In this document: piece after piece, positions 1 to 7,926 of the stretch
Layout: every line of letters starts with the position of its first letter
Numbering within the stretch: position 1 is the stretch's first letter
DNA from: an uncultured Sphingomonas sp.
Lineage (GTDB): Bacteria > Pseudomonadota > Alphaproteobacteria > Sphingomonadales > Sphingomonadaceae
DNA length: 64,000 bases
Direction of reading: 5' to 3'
Assembly (NCBI RefSeq): GCF_913774285.1
Contig: NZ_CAJYHX010000024.1
Span: 1 to 64,000 of the forward strand
Notes under the pieces: generated by a model
The model's database searches: none
The model's input: the letters and a program-made list of their open reading frames with translations, nothing else
What the model was told of the DNA's origin: nothing
Position numbers and translations under genes: made by a program

Positions 1-946
1 GCTGGCGACCTTTGGCAAGCGTGGCGTCGAGGGTCCAGCGCCGCCAACCCCAGTGCGTCTCCGGATCATCGGCGAACGTCGCCTGTTGCCACTCGCGACC
101 ACCGTTTACCGACACTTCGACCCGAGAGACGCGGCGATCATAGGCGATGGCATAGCCCTCGATCCGCACCTCCCCGGCCGGCAGGCTTTCGCCAGAGCCG
201 GGCACGCAGATCGCGGCGTTGAGCGGCATGGCGTTGATCGTCAGACCCTGGCTCCAGTCGACGGTGTCGCTCGTCACATCGGCGGGAAACAGCTTGTAGT
301 CGTGCGCCTGGATCGGTGCGTCGGAAGGCGTGTCTCGCACCTCGATCCGTGTCAGCCATTTGGCGCTGCGCACGCCTGCATAGCCCGGCACCACCATGCG
401 GAGCGGGGCGCCATGTTCGGGCGTCAGCGGCTCGCCGTTCATCGCCCAGGCAATGAGGACGTCGGGTTGCCGCGCCTTGTCCATGGCGATCGAGACCCCG
501 AACAAGGCTTCTTCGCCCTCCACGTCCACCTCGTCGGCGCCGGTGAACGCCACGAACAGGTTGGACGCATCAGGCGCGCCAACTGCATCGAGCACATCGG
601 CCAGGCGTACGCCGGTCCACTCCGCATTGCCAATCGCGCCGACATCCCAAGGATCGCCCGACGTCTTGCCGACCTGCTGGAGGTCCGTGCGCCGGTTACC
701 CGCGCATTGGAGCACGGCTGTCACCGAGTGCGCGGAAAACGTAGCTTTCAGTTCGTCCACTGAGAAGGAGCGGCTCGCCATGCCCCTCCCGCTCACCTCG
801 ATCCGATGATTGGCGGGCAGATCCGGCACTGGCCCGTGGCTGCGCACGTAGAACAGCGCCTGCGGCGTCAGGAACCGCTCGATCAACGCACTGGGCGTCG
901 GCTCGGCGTTGTAGGGATCGGATTTGCGCTCGATCATATCGGTCAT
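1..946 (-). CDS. Molybdopterin sulfite oxidase-like enzyme, cytosolic type (C-terminus beyond window)
   Basis: The reading frame is open from ATG 946 to the left edge (315 codons), so the 3' end is missing. It belongs to the sulfite oxidase (SUOX) fold: a molybdopterin-binding domain with the Mo-ligand cysteine in VLQCAGNRR (about Cys81), then WAMNGEPLTPEHGAPLRMVVPGY, then the start of the Mo-co dimerisation domain (SRVEVSVNGGREW). No Tat or Sec signal is visible, so a cytosolic location is likely, unlike SorA at 3203. It is divergent from the LysR gene at 1093 across a 146-bp gap. Sulfite is the likely substrate from family and context, but related enzymes of unknown substrate exist. No strong Shine-Dalgarno is seen; an in-frame ATG at 937 is an alternative start. 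Confidence 0.85.
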   Translation of the reverse strand, partial: MTDMIERKSDPYNAEPTPSALIERFLTPQALFYVRSHGPVPDLPANHRIEVSGRGMASRSFSVDELKATFSAHSVTAVLQCAGNRRTDLQQVGKTSGDPWDVGAIGNAEWTGVRLADVLDAVGAPDASNLFVAFTGADEVDVEGEEALFGVSIAMDKARQPDVLIAWAMNGEPLTPEHGAPLRMVVPGYAGVRSAKWLTRIEVRDTPSDAPIQAHDYKLFPADVTSDTVDWSQGLTINAMPLNAAICVPGSGESLPAGEVRIEGYAIAYDRRVSRVEVSVNGGREWQQATFADDPETHWGWRRWTLDATLAKGRQ

Positions 947-1092
947 GGACGAACAAACGCCGCAAGCGCGCGGATCGCTTCAAGTCTTCAAGACCATCAC
1001 AGACGAAAGGCTGCCGATCGTTCCGATATCCAGATTGGAATGAGCAGATCAAACGGTTGGTCGTATCGATCAGATTGCGCGATATAAGCTGC

Positions 1093-1965
1093 ATGACCCT
1101 GGAGCAGCTCAGAATATTCGTCGGTGTCGCGGAGCGCGAACACGTCACCAAGGCAGCGGAGGTGCTGAACGTCACGCAGTCTGCTGCCTCCGGCGCGATT
1201 GCTGCCCTCGAAGCGCGCTACGGGGTTCCTCTGTTTCACCGCGTCGGGCGTGGCATCCAGCTGACCGAAGCAGGCCGCGGCTTTCTGGAGGAAGCGCGCG
1301 CGGTGCTGGGGCGGGCAGCGCATGCCGAGACGATGCTGGCGGACTATGCCGGGCTTGCCCGTGGTTCATTGCGGATCGTCGCCAGCCAGACGATCGCGAG
1401 CTACTGGTTGCCGGCAAAGCTCGCCGCCTTCCACGAACGCCACCCGCAGATCGCGGTTGAGCTCGCGATCGACAACACCGAAGGTGCGGCAGCGCAGGTC
1501 CTGAGCGGCGCGGCGGAACTCGGCTTTGTCGAGGGCGAGGTGGACGAACCGGCACTCGCCCACTGGACTGTCGGGCGTGATCCGATGGTGCTGGTCGGCC
1601 GCGAGGACGCCGAACGTGTCGACGAGGCCTGGCTGCGCACTGAACGCTGGATCGTCCGTGAGCTGGGATCCGGTACGCGCTCGACCTTCGAGGACGTGCT
1701 GCGAACGCGCGGGTTTGATCCGGCCCAGCTGACGATAGCGATGACGCTGCCGTCCAACGAGGCGGTGCGTACCGCGGTCGAGGCCGGTGCCGGCGTTGCC
1801 GTCTTGTCGCGATTGGTCGTAGCTCGTGCGCTCAAGGCCGGTGACCTTGTCGAGCTGCCGCTCGGGCTGCCCGACCGCGCCTTTCACGCGCTGCGCCACA
1901 AGGAACGCTATCGCACCCGCGCGGCCGACGCGCTGACGGACCTCATCAAGGAGCAGGTCGCATGA
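1093..1965 (+). CDS. LysR-family transcriptional regulator
   Basis: A 290-residue LysR protein. The N-terminal winged helix-turn-helix (about residues 1-60) contains MTLEQLRIFVGVAEREH and the recognition region VTQSAASGAIAALE. The substrate-binding domain follows from about residue 88. ATG 1093 is chosen because it gives the canonical LysR N-terminus; upstream in-frame codons would add a non-family extension. The stop overlaps the start of the TDT transporter by 4 bases (ATGA), so the two are co-translated. Position between two sulfite-oxidation units suggests it responds to sulfite or a related sulfur compound; this is inference. The 947-1092 gap probably holds both divergent promoters. Confidence 0.92.
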   Translation: MTLEQLRIFVGVAEREHVTKAAEVLNVTQSAASGAIAALEARYGVPLFHRVGRGIQLTEAGRGFLEEARAVLGRAAHAETMLADYAGLARGSLRIVASQTIASYWLPAKLAAFHERHPQIAVELAIDNTEGAAAQVLSGAAELGFVEGEVDEPALAHWTVGRDPMVLVGREDAERVDEAWLRTERWIVRELGSGTRSTFEDVLRTRGFDPAQLTIAMTLPSNEAVRTAVEAGAGVAVLSRLVVARALKAGDLVELPLGLPDRAFHALRHKERYRTRAADALTDLIKEQVA

Positions 1966-3113
1966 CTGCCGACACGCACTCCGTTCTGAGCGGCCTCAAG
2001 CCGCTCAGCCGGCTCGATCACCCCCGCGAGATGATCCGCCAGTTCACGCCCAACTGGTTCGCCGCGACGATGGGCACGGGCATCCTCGCGCTCGCACTGC
2101 CGCAGGTACCCGGCATTGGACCCTCGCTGAAGCCATTCGGCGAGGTGTTGTGGTTCTTCAACATCGCACTCTTCGCGCTGTTCGCCGGCCTCTATGGCGC
2201 GCGCTGGGTGATGTTCGGGCATGAGGCGCGGCGCATCTTCGGGCACAACACCGTGTCAATGTTCATCGGGACCATCCCGATGGGGCTGGCGACAATCATC
2301 AACGGCTGCCTCGCCTTCGGCATCGCGCGGTTCGGGAATGGCATCGTACCGGTCGCGCAGTTCTTGTGGTGGATCGACGTCGCCATGTCGCTCGCCTGCG
2401 GCGTGCTGATCCCGTACCTGATGTTCACCCGCCACGAGCATAGCCTGGACGGCATGACCGCGGTATGGCTGCTGCCGGTCGTCGCTGCCGAAGTGGCGGG
2501 TGCCAGCGGCGGGCTGCTCGCGCCGCATCTGGCCGATCCCCACGCGCAGCTAGTCACGCTTGCGACCTCCTATGTGCTGTGGGCCTATTCGGTGCCGGTC
2601 GCGTTTGGCATCCTCGCCATCCTCATCCTGCGCATGGCACTCCATAAGTTGCCGCATGAAAGCATGGCGGCATCCTCCTGGCTGGCGCTGGGGCCGATCG
2701 GCACGGGTGCTCTGGGCATGCTGGTGCTCGGGGCAGATGCGCCGGCGATCCTCGCGGCGCACGGGTTGGCCGATGTCGGTAGCGTCGCTCAAGGGATCGG
2801 CGTTGTCGCCGGACTCTGCCTGTGGGGTTTCGGCCTGTGGTGGCTGGCGCTCGCGACGCTTATCACCATCCGCTACTGGCGCGCTGGTGTGCCGTTCAAC
2901 CTGGGCTGGTGGGGCTATACCTTTCCGCTCGGCGTCTACACCGTCGCCACCTTCCGCCTCGGCACGACGCTGAACCTCGGCTTCTTCGGCATAGCTGGCA
3001 CGGTGCTGACAGTCGCGCTTGCGGCGATGTGGCTGCTGGTCGGTGCCAAGACGCTAGCCGGTGCATGGCGGGGCAACCTGTTCGTCTCGCCCTGCATCGC
3101 CACCCCGAACTGA
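1962..3113 (+). CDS. TDT-family anion transporter (TehA/SLAC1/Ssu1-like), candidate sulfite exporter
   Basis: A 383-residue inner-membrane protein with about ten hydrophobic helices. The opening PNWFAATMGTGILALALP matches the TDT (tellurite-resistance/dicarboxylate/SLAC1) family signature FxxxMGTG near the first helix. Family members include TehA, yeast Ssu1 sulfite pump and plant SLAC1 anion channels. It begins inside the LysR stop codon and is followed by sorA-sorB, so sulfite or another sulfur oxyanion is the most economical substrate, but sequence alone does not fix it. A hairpin overlaps its stop codon and may reduce read-through into sorA. Confidence 0.85.
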   Translation: MTADTHSVLSGLKPLSRLDHPREMIRQFTPNWFAATMGTGILALALPQVPGIGPSLKPFGEVLWFFNIALFALFAGLYGARWVMFGHEARRIFGHNTVSMFIGTIPMGLATIINGCLAFGIARFGNGIVPVAQFLWWIDVAMSLACGVLIPYLMFTRHEHSLDGMTAVWLLPVVAAEVAGASGGLLAPHLADPHAQLVTLATSYVLWAYSVPVAFGILAILILRMALHKLPHESMAASSWLALGPIGTGALGMLVLGADAPAILAAHGLADVGSVAQGIGVVAGLCLWGFGLWWLALATLITIRYWRAGVPFNLGWWGYTFPLGVYTVATFRLGTTLNLGFFGIAGTVLTVALAAMWLLVGAKTLAGAWRGNLFVSPCIATPN

Positions 3114-3135
3114 TCCGCCATGATGATCGGATCAG
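3109..3135 (+). terminator. Hairpin at the end of the TDT gene
   Basis: A perfect 9-bp inverted repeat (ACTGATCCG and CGGATCAGT) with a 10-base loop overlaps the TDT stop codon. There is no T-run after it, so it is not a canonical intrinsic terminator; it may be an attenuator or an mRNA-end stabiliser inside the operon. Confidence 0.45.
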
Positions 3136-3202
3136 TCGGTCCGATCACTTGCAGAATGCCCCTTCGATCCGCCAGCGTGACTGGCCACAGGAGAGCCTTG
3201 TC

Positions 3203-4438
3203 ATGGACAATTTCGACGCCGGGCTGGCGAGTGAGACCAGCCGTCGCCGCTTCCTCAGCCATGCCGCGCTCGGCACCGCCGGCCTTGCCGCCGCGCCGGC
3301 ACTGGCGCAGCAGCTCGTCGACCTGAAGCTGCCCGGCGGCAATGCCGAGCGGCCGATGACCAGCGCCTTTCCCGGCAAGGGCAGCATGATCCTCCAGCGC
3401 GTCCATCCACCCTTGCTGGAGACGCCGATGGAGGTCTTCGACAAGTCGGTGTTCACGCCCAACGACCAGTTCTTCGTCCGCTGGCACTGGGCCGACATAC
3501 CGACCTCGATCGACGTCGAAAGTTTCCGCCTCAACGTCTTCGGCCACGTCAATCGGCCGCTGTCGATCAGCCTCGCTCAGCTGCTGCGCCTTCCACGGGT
3601 CGAGATGGCGGCGGTGAACCAGTGCTCGGGCAACAGCCGCGGGCTGTTCCAGCCGCGCGTCGCCGGCGCGCAATGGGGCAATGGCGCGATGGGCAACGCC
3701 AAGTGGCTCGGCGTTCGCCTGCGCGACGTGCTCGACCTCGCCGGGGTCAAGGCAGGCGCGGTGCAGGTGCGCTTCGGCGCTCTCGATCAGCCGGTCGTGG
3801 CGGGCGCTCCTGACTTCGAGAAGGCACTCGACATCGACCATGCCCGCGACGGCGAGGTCATGATCGCCTTCGGCATGAACGGCGAGCAACTGCCGCTCCT
3901 CAACGGCTTTCCCTGCCGGCTGATCGTGCCGGGCTGGTACTCGACCTATTGGGTCAAGATGCTGAACGCGATCGAGGTACTGCCCGGCCCTGACGACCAG
4001 TATTGGATGGCCAAGGCCTACAAGATCCCCGCGACACCCGGCGCGAATGTCGCGCCCGGTGCCAAGGACTTCCCGACCGTACCGATCAATCGCATGATCC
4101 CGCGTAGCTGGATGACCAGCCTGCCCGATGGTCAGGCGATCGCCTATGAAGCGTCGATCCCGGTCGGCGGCATCGCAATGGGCGGCGATTGCGGCGTCGC
4201 CAAGGTCGATGTGTCGTCGGACGGTGGCCGCACCTGGTACAGGACGACGCTCGGAGCGGACGAGGGCAGGTACAGCTTCCGGCGCTGGGACGGGCGGGTG
4301 CCGCTGAGACGCGGGCCTAACCCCATCATGGTGCGCTGCTGGAACACCAACGGTGTCGCTCAGCCGATGAAGCCGATCTGGAATCCCGGCGGGTTCATGC
4401 GCGGCAACATTGAAACCACCACCATCATCGCGGCCTGA
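3203..4438 (+). CDS. sorA: Periplasmic sulfite dehydrogenase, molybdopterin subunit (SorA-like)
   Basis: A 411-residue enzyme of the SUOX/SorA family that would oxidise sulfite to sulfate in the periplasm and pass electrons to a cytochrome c. Residues 12-36 form a Tat signal peptide (SRRRFL then a hydrophobic stretch ending APALAQ). The Mo-ligand cysteine is Cys141 in NQCSGNSRG. A C-terminal dimerisation domain contains VDVSSDGGRTWYRT. ATG 3203 is chosen because GGAGAG lies 8 bases upstream and the Tat motif follows; the frame is open further upstream but that part overlaps the TDT gene. The next gene, 14 bp downstream, is a c-type cytochrome, matching the SorAB arrangement. SoxC is a less likely alternative because no sox genes are near. 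Confidence 0.9.
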   Translation: MDNFDAGLASETSRRRFLSHAALGTAGLAAAPALAQQLVDLKLPGGNAERPMTSAFPGKGSMILQRVHPPLLETPMEVFDKSVFTPNDQFFVRWHWADIPTSIDVESFRLNVFGHVNRPLSISLAQLLRLPRVEMAAVNQCSGNSRGLFQPRVAGAQWGNGAMGNAKWLGVRLRDVLDLAGVKAGAVQVRFGALDQPVVAGAPDFEKALDIDHARDGEVMIAFGMNGEQLPLLNGFPCRLIVPGWYSTYWVKMLNAIEVLPGPDDQYWMAKAYKIPATPGANVAPGAKDFPTVPINRMIPRSWMTSLPDGQAIAYEASIPVGGIAMGGDCGVAKVDVSSDGGRTWYRTTLGADEGRYSFRRWDGRVPLRRGPNPIMVRCWNTNGVAQPMKPIWNPGGFMRGNIETTTIIAA

Positions 4439-4452
4439 GGAGCGAGCAAATC

Positions 4453-4935
4453 ATGAAGACTCCGTCTCCCGGCATGATGGCTGCTGGCCTGATCGGCCTG
4501 ACCGGCATCATCCTCGTCTCGATCGGCGCGCCGAGCAGCCGCAAGGCGCCCGTTCCGATCTCCGAGATGTCTGAGCCGGCACCGGCCGCCAGCGTGTCAG
4601 CGCGCGGCTTCTCGCTTGCCTCGACCAGCGTCGACCTGCCGGCCGACGACGCGACCTACCCCGACGGTCCGCACGCCGACGTCATCAATGCCAATTGCAC
4701 CTCGTGCCACTCAGCCAGCATGGCGCTGACCCAGCCTGCGCTATCGGCGGATCAGTGGAAGGCGACCGTCACCAAGATGCGTGAGGTGTATAAGGCGCCA
4801 GTGGCCGAGAAGGACGTCGATGCGATCGTTGCTTATCTCACCGCTATGCCGAGCCAGAAGGTGGCACCCGCGACCGGCAAGGCGCAGGACCCGGACCCCA
4901 AAGTGGCTCCTGATGTCTCAGGTGGAACCGGCTAA
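4453..4935 (+). CDS. sorB: Monohaem cytochrome c subunit of sulfite dehydrogenase (SorB-like)
   Basis: A 160-residue protein with an N-terminal hydrophobic segment (residues 8-26; signal peptide or membrane anchor), a disordered Pro/Ala linker and one haem-binding CxxCH motif (Cys82-Cys85-His86 in NCTSCHS). A likely axial methionine is in LTAMPSQ near residue 135. GGAG lies about 10 bases before ATG 4453. It starts 14 bp after sorA, so it is the natural electron acceptor for SorA; the cytochrome would feed the respiratory chain. The C-terminal tail is low-complexity and ends DVSGGTG. Confidence 0.85.
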   Translation: MKTPSPGMMAAGLIGLTGIILVSIGAPSSRKAPVPISEMSEPAPAASVSARGFSLASTSVDLPADDATYPDGPHADVINANCTSCHSASMALTQPALSADQWKATVTKMREVYKAPVAEKDVDAIVAYLTAMPSQKVAPATGKAQDPDPKVAPDVSGGTG

Positions 4936-5500
4936 CCGATCTACTTCCATAATCCCGAAATACCATCGTTTTTGGGAAAGGCGGCAGCCCCACGTAATGT
5001 CGGCTTTTGGCACCCGCCTCCCTAAAAGCCGCCTGTCCGCTTCCCACCCAATCTCGGCCGTCGCCGGGAGGGTTCGAGCTGAAAGCGGACGTTTCCCTGC
5101 GGCGAGCAGCGAATGGCGGCTTTTGACACGACCGCTCGCCTCAATGGCCGAGATTGGTGGGAAGCGGACTGACCGCTTTTGGAGCAAGAAATCGGTATAG
5201 CTGCCGTTGAGCGAGTCCTGGCGTGTAGCACCTCCCGGCGAACCTCAGACGGTCCCGCACATGCTCCCGCTCGGCTGCTCTTGCCAAAACCCGCCGTTTT
5301 CTCGCTCATGAACGATCTTCCCAAGCTAGATCGCTCAAAAGCCTCAAAGCGCGCATTTCAACAATGCGCTGGCCATAGTGAGTGCCTTCACGACCCCGTG
5401 TACGAGCTTCACGATGATCCGAGGCAGGCCGCCGCCGCGTCTGGTCTGGACCGAAGCCCCCGCTGGCCTCGGCAAACGATCGTTGAAGTAATCGGTGCGG
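4936..5500. repeat. Gene-free stretch with a degenerate intergenic repeat
   Basis: No convincing gene is seen. 5037-5060 and 5145-5166 form an almost perfect inverted repeat (CCGCTTCCCACCCAATCTCG against CGAGATTGGTGGGAAGCGG, one base indel). The arms enclose short motifs such as AAAAGCCGCCTGTCCGC and AATGGCGGCTTTTGAC. Similar motifs recur at 7640-7910, so this looks like a sphingomonad extragenic repeat family. A divergent 53-codon frame at 5344-5505 is not supported by codon use or a ribosome site. Confidence 0.6.
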
Positions 5501-5541
5501 CACATGTGCTTGACTCTTAAATCTACATATGTTGGTATGAT
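5501..5541 (+). promoter_or_regulatory. padR promoter region with two short palindromes
   Basis: CACATGTG (5501-5508) and ACATATGT (5525-5532) are perfect 8-bp palindromes 24 bp apart, with a TTGACT -35-like box at 5510-5515 between them and a TATGAT-like box at 5536-5541 whose 20-bp spacing is longer than ideal. PadR repressors commonly bind such ATGT/ACAT dyads in their own promoter, so autoregulation is likely. The ATG at 5545 lies only a few bases after the -10-like box and lacks a Shine-Dalgarno, so translation may be near-leaderless. Confidence 0.4.
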
Positions 5542-5544
5542 GCC

Positions 5545-5847
5545 ATGGCCCGTAAACGACAGCCCTCGAAGCAGATGTGCCGCCTCCTTGAATCGCTCTC
5601 GAAGACGCAGGGCGAATGGCGACATGGCTACGACCTGATGAAGGTCACCGGGCTGTTGTCCGGGACGCTGTATCCGCTGCTGATGCGGATGACCGAGCAG
5701 GGGCTCGTGGAGGCCGAGTGGCGCGAGCCCTCCCAGCACGGACGACCCGCCCGCCACGCCTACCGCCTGACCTCGGCAGGCGTAGCCCTTGCGCGCGACC
5801 TCGCCGGCAGTGCGCCGGGCCAACCGTTCAAGGGAGCGCTGGCATGA
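5545..5847 (+). CDS. PadR-family transcriptional regulator
   Basis: A 100-residue winged-helix protein of the short PadR type. The core GEWRHGYDLMKVTGLLSGTLYPLLMRM carries the family's conserved Y-x-L and GTLYPLLxRL-like recognition helix, followed by the wing with GRPARHAYRLTSAG. The stop overlaps the next start by 4 bases, a common arrangement in which PadR controls a small membrane protein. The effector is unknown. Confidence 0.9.
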   Translation: MARKRQPSKQMCRLLESLSKTQGEWRHGYDLMKVTGLLSGTLYPLLMRMTEQGLVEAEWREPSQHGRPARHAYRLTSAGVALARDLAGSAPGQPFKGALA

Positions 5848-6488
5848 AAGCATTGTTCGCACGCGCGCTGCTCCGCCTGGCAACCGCTTGTCTAGGCGAG
5901 CGCAAGCGCGACTGGGCCATGGCGATGGAAGCGGAGCTGGACACGGCGATCGCCGAAGGCGCGCCGGTGCAGTTCGCGTTCGGGTGCCTTCTGGCGGCAG
6001 GGCGCGGGCTGCTAGCGGCCGAGGAAGGACGATTTGTCCTCACCAGCTATGCCGTAGCGATCGGTGTACTGCTGCCGATGGCCGCGCTGCAAATCGGCTG
6101 TGCGCTGTTCGGGTTGCCCTATCTCTATCCCGGCCTGCACGGGCTGGGCGGCGCGCTGATCGACGGCGGGCTGCAGGAGGACTTGCTGCGCCGCGTCTAC
6201 CAAGCGGCGATCCCGTCGCTAGCGCTGCTCCAGCTGTTGATCGGGCTTGGGCATGTGCGGATCGCCTGGGTGGTGCTGGAGCGAGATTGGGCGGCAGCGC
6301 TTCGCTGGGGCAGCCTGAGCCTGGCCGCATCGGCGACTCTGGTGACGTTCCTCAGCGTGTTGTTCATCGATGGCCGGCAGGCGCTGATCCAGAGCGGGGT
6401 GCTCGCCATCGAGCTGGCGATCATCGCAAGCGTGGCGCGCTGGCACGCGCATTTCTCGCCTGGTCCGGCACCCACTCTGGTCCGCTAA
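5844..6488 (+). CDS. PadR-associated multi-pass membrane protein, function unknown
   Basis: A 214-residue protein with an amphipathic N-terminus (residues 1-30, ALLRLATACLGERKRDWAMA) and about five hydrophobic helices (near residues 65-90, 125-145, 155-175 and 180-205). ATG 5844 overlaps the PadR stop (ATGA), so the two form a translationally coupled pair. The N-terminal RDWAxAMxxEL pattern is shared with small membrane proteins encoded beside PadR genes. No catalytic motif is visible, and I do not assign a function. Confidence 0.75.
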   Translation: MKALFARALLRLATACLGERKRDWAMAMEAELDTAIAEGAPVQFAFGCLLAAGRGLLAAEEGRFVLTSYAVAIGVLLPMAALQIGCALFGLPYLYPGLHGLGGALIDGGLQEDLLRRVYQAAIPSLALLQLLIGLGHVRIAWVVLERDWAAALRWGSLSLAASATLVTFLSVLFIDGRQALIQSGVLAIELAIIASVARWHAHFSPGPAPTLVR

Positions 6489-6633
6489 GCGGATCGCACG
6501 GCGACGGGATGCAAGACGGTCTTCGGGTGCACCGCCCCGGAGCGTGAGGCCGCATGGCCGCAAGCGGTGCCGTAAAGCGACGCGCTCGTCGCTGCGGAGC
6601 CCCCGCCGCACCCTCGGGGCAAGGAGACGATGC

Positions 6634-7152
6634 ATGCGAACCGCAGCCCTGCGTTTCATCCTTCGCTGTTCGGCGACTGCCTTGTTCCTGCTGCCTCTCG
6701 GGGCGGTCGTCGCAGGGCCGGAGGATCCCGCTGCCGCTAACCGGTCCCCCTTCCTGGGAACCTGGGAGCTGGACCTCACCCGCATGCCTGCCAACTATGG
6801 TCCGCCACCCCGCCGGGTCCTTTATACCTTCGAGGATGTCGGCGCTGGTCAGTGGCGAACGACCGTCGACATCACCGCGCCGGACGGCAGCGTCCGGCAC
6901 ATGGCGGTGCGCTACGCACGCGACGGATCGGCATCGGCAGGCGAAGGCGACAAATCGGAAGCGGACAGCGCCGCGATCAACCAGCCCGCATCCAACGTGC
7001 TGGTCATGAGCCTTGCGAAGAACAAGATGCTCGGCTCGGTGCGGGTCTATGCAATCTCGTCGGACGGCAAGGAAATGACGGAATCTGCGGCGGCTGCCGA
7101 CGCCGGTGGAGCGCCTTTCGTCAGGAACTTCCATTTCCGCCGCCTGCGGTGA
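6634..7152 (+). CDS. Exported protein of unknown function
   Basis: A 172-residue protein with a Sec signal peptide (residues 1-27, ending AVVAGP) and a mature part starting FLGTWELDLTRMP, a pattern seen in lipocalin-like or heme-binding-like beta-barrel domains (GxW near the N-terminus). AAGGAGA 6-12 bases upstream fixes ATG 6634. It may sit at the end of the PadR operon, 145 bp downstream of the membrane protein. Function is not assigned. Confidence 0.7.
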   Translation: MRTAALRFILRCSATALFLLPLGAVVAGPEDPAAANRSPFLGTWELDLTRMPANYGPPPRRVLYTFEDVGAGQWRTTVDITAPDGSVRHMAVRYARDGSASAGEGDKSEADSAAINQPASNVLVMSLAKNKMLGSVRVYAISSDGKEMTESAAAADAGGAPFVRNFHFRRLR

Positions 7153-7250
7153 GCCAGTCGCGTCGGCAGGAAGGGGCATAAAGCCACCCAAGCGGACCCG
7201 TGGCGGCCGCTCTGCGGCGCGATCGACGCCAATCTGTACAGGAGAAGATC

Positions 7251-7610
7251 ATGAAGTTGTTGGTGCTCTTCAGCGCCGCGCTGCTGTCGGCTTGCGCCTA
7301 CGGCACGTCGGCGATGGCATTCCCGCCAAGCATGACAGTCGCATATCGCGATCTGCGGCTCGATACCGCAGTCGATCGCGCCATGCTAGTACGCCGCGTT
7401 GACCGTGCTGTTGGCACCTTCTGCAAGGCTTACGACCCGATGGACCCGGATACGCGGTTCGATGCCCGGTTGGCGAGCGGGCGGCATTGTCCCGGTGCTG
7501 CCGCTATTCTGCTGGCGCAGCGTATGCCTGCGAACGTTCGGCGGGCATATCGCGCGGGGCGTCGTGAGCAAGGTGGAAGCCGAATGCCCGCGATTAGCGA
7601 ATCGAAATAG
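7251..7610 (+). CDS. UrcA-family protein (small secreted)
   Basis: A 119-residue protein with a signal peptide; a lipobox-like LLSAC overlaps it, so lipidation is possible. The core SMTVAYRDLRLDTAVDRAMLVRRVDRAVGTFC follows the UrcA pattern (V-x-Y-x-D-L-x-L ... R-x-x-A-x-x-x-C). UrcA proteins are small periplasmic proteins of alphaproteobacteria without a known biochemical role. AGGAGAAG 4-11 bases before ATG 7251 supports the start. Confidence 0.75.
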   Translation: MKLLVLFSAALLSACAYGTSAMAFPPSMTVAYRDLRLDTAVDRAMLVRRVDRAVGTFCKAYDPMDPDTRFDARLASGRHCPGAAAILLAQRMPANVRRAYRAGRREQGGSRMPAISESK

Positions 7611-7926
7611 CCTGCCTCTCCGCGTCGGCGGCGACTAGTGGGAATGTCCGCTACTCACTCGGAGCTTCCACCTCAAAAGCCGCCAGTCGGCATACGGCCC
7701 AGCTTCTGACGTTCCGAGGTGCCGGTCGGGCAACAGTTGAACGTCGGCTTCTGACAAGAGCCGCCGTCCGACACGCCGCAGGCGAACGGCAACTTATGCC
7801 CAGGCTTTGTCATTCCGAGATTCGCTGCCGAAGATGAACAAGCGGCAGGTTTCGGATTCCGCAGATGCGACGCTGAACGACGGGGATTGGGCGGGAGCTG
7901 CCTGTCCGCTTTTCGTCGCCTTCCGG
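7611..7926. repeat. Gene-free stretch with copies of the intergenic repeat
   Basis: No gene seen. Motifs CAAAAGCCGCCAGTCGGC (about 7673), AACGTCGGCTTCTGAC (about 7740) and GATTGGGCGGGAGCTGCCTG (about 7884) resemble those at 4936-5170. Part of this stretch may be the left end of the IS30-family element; the exact boundary is not resolved. Confidence 0.5.

Noticed and set aside
5344..5505. A 53-codon minus-strand frame divergent from padR
   Set aside because: Codon use is not biased and no Shine-Dalgarno is seen; the start overlaps the palindrome of the padR promoter.
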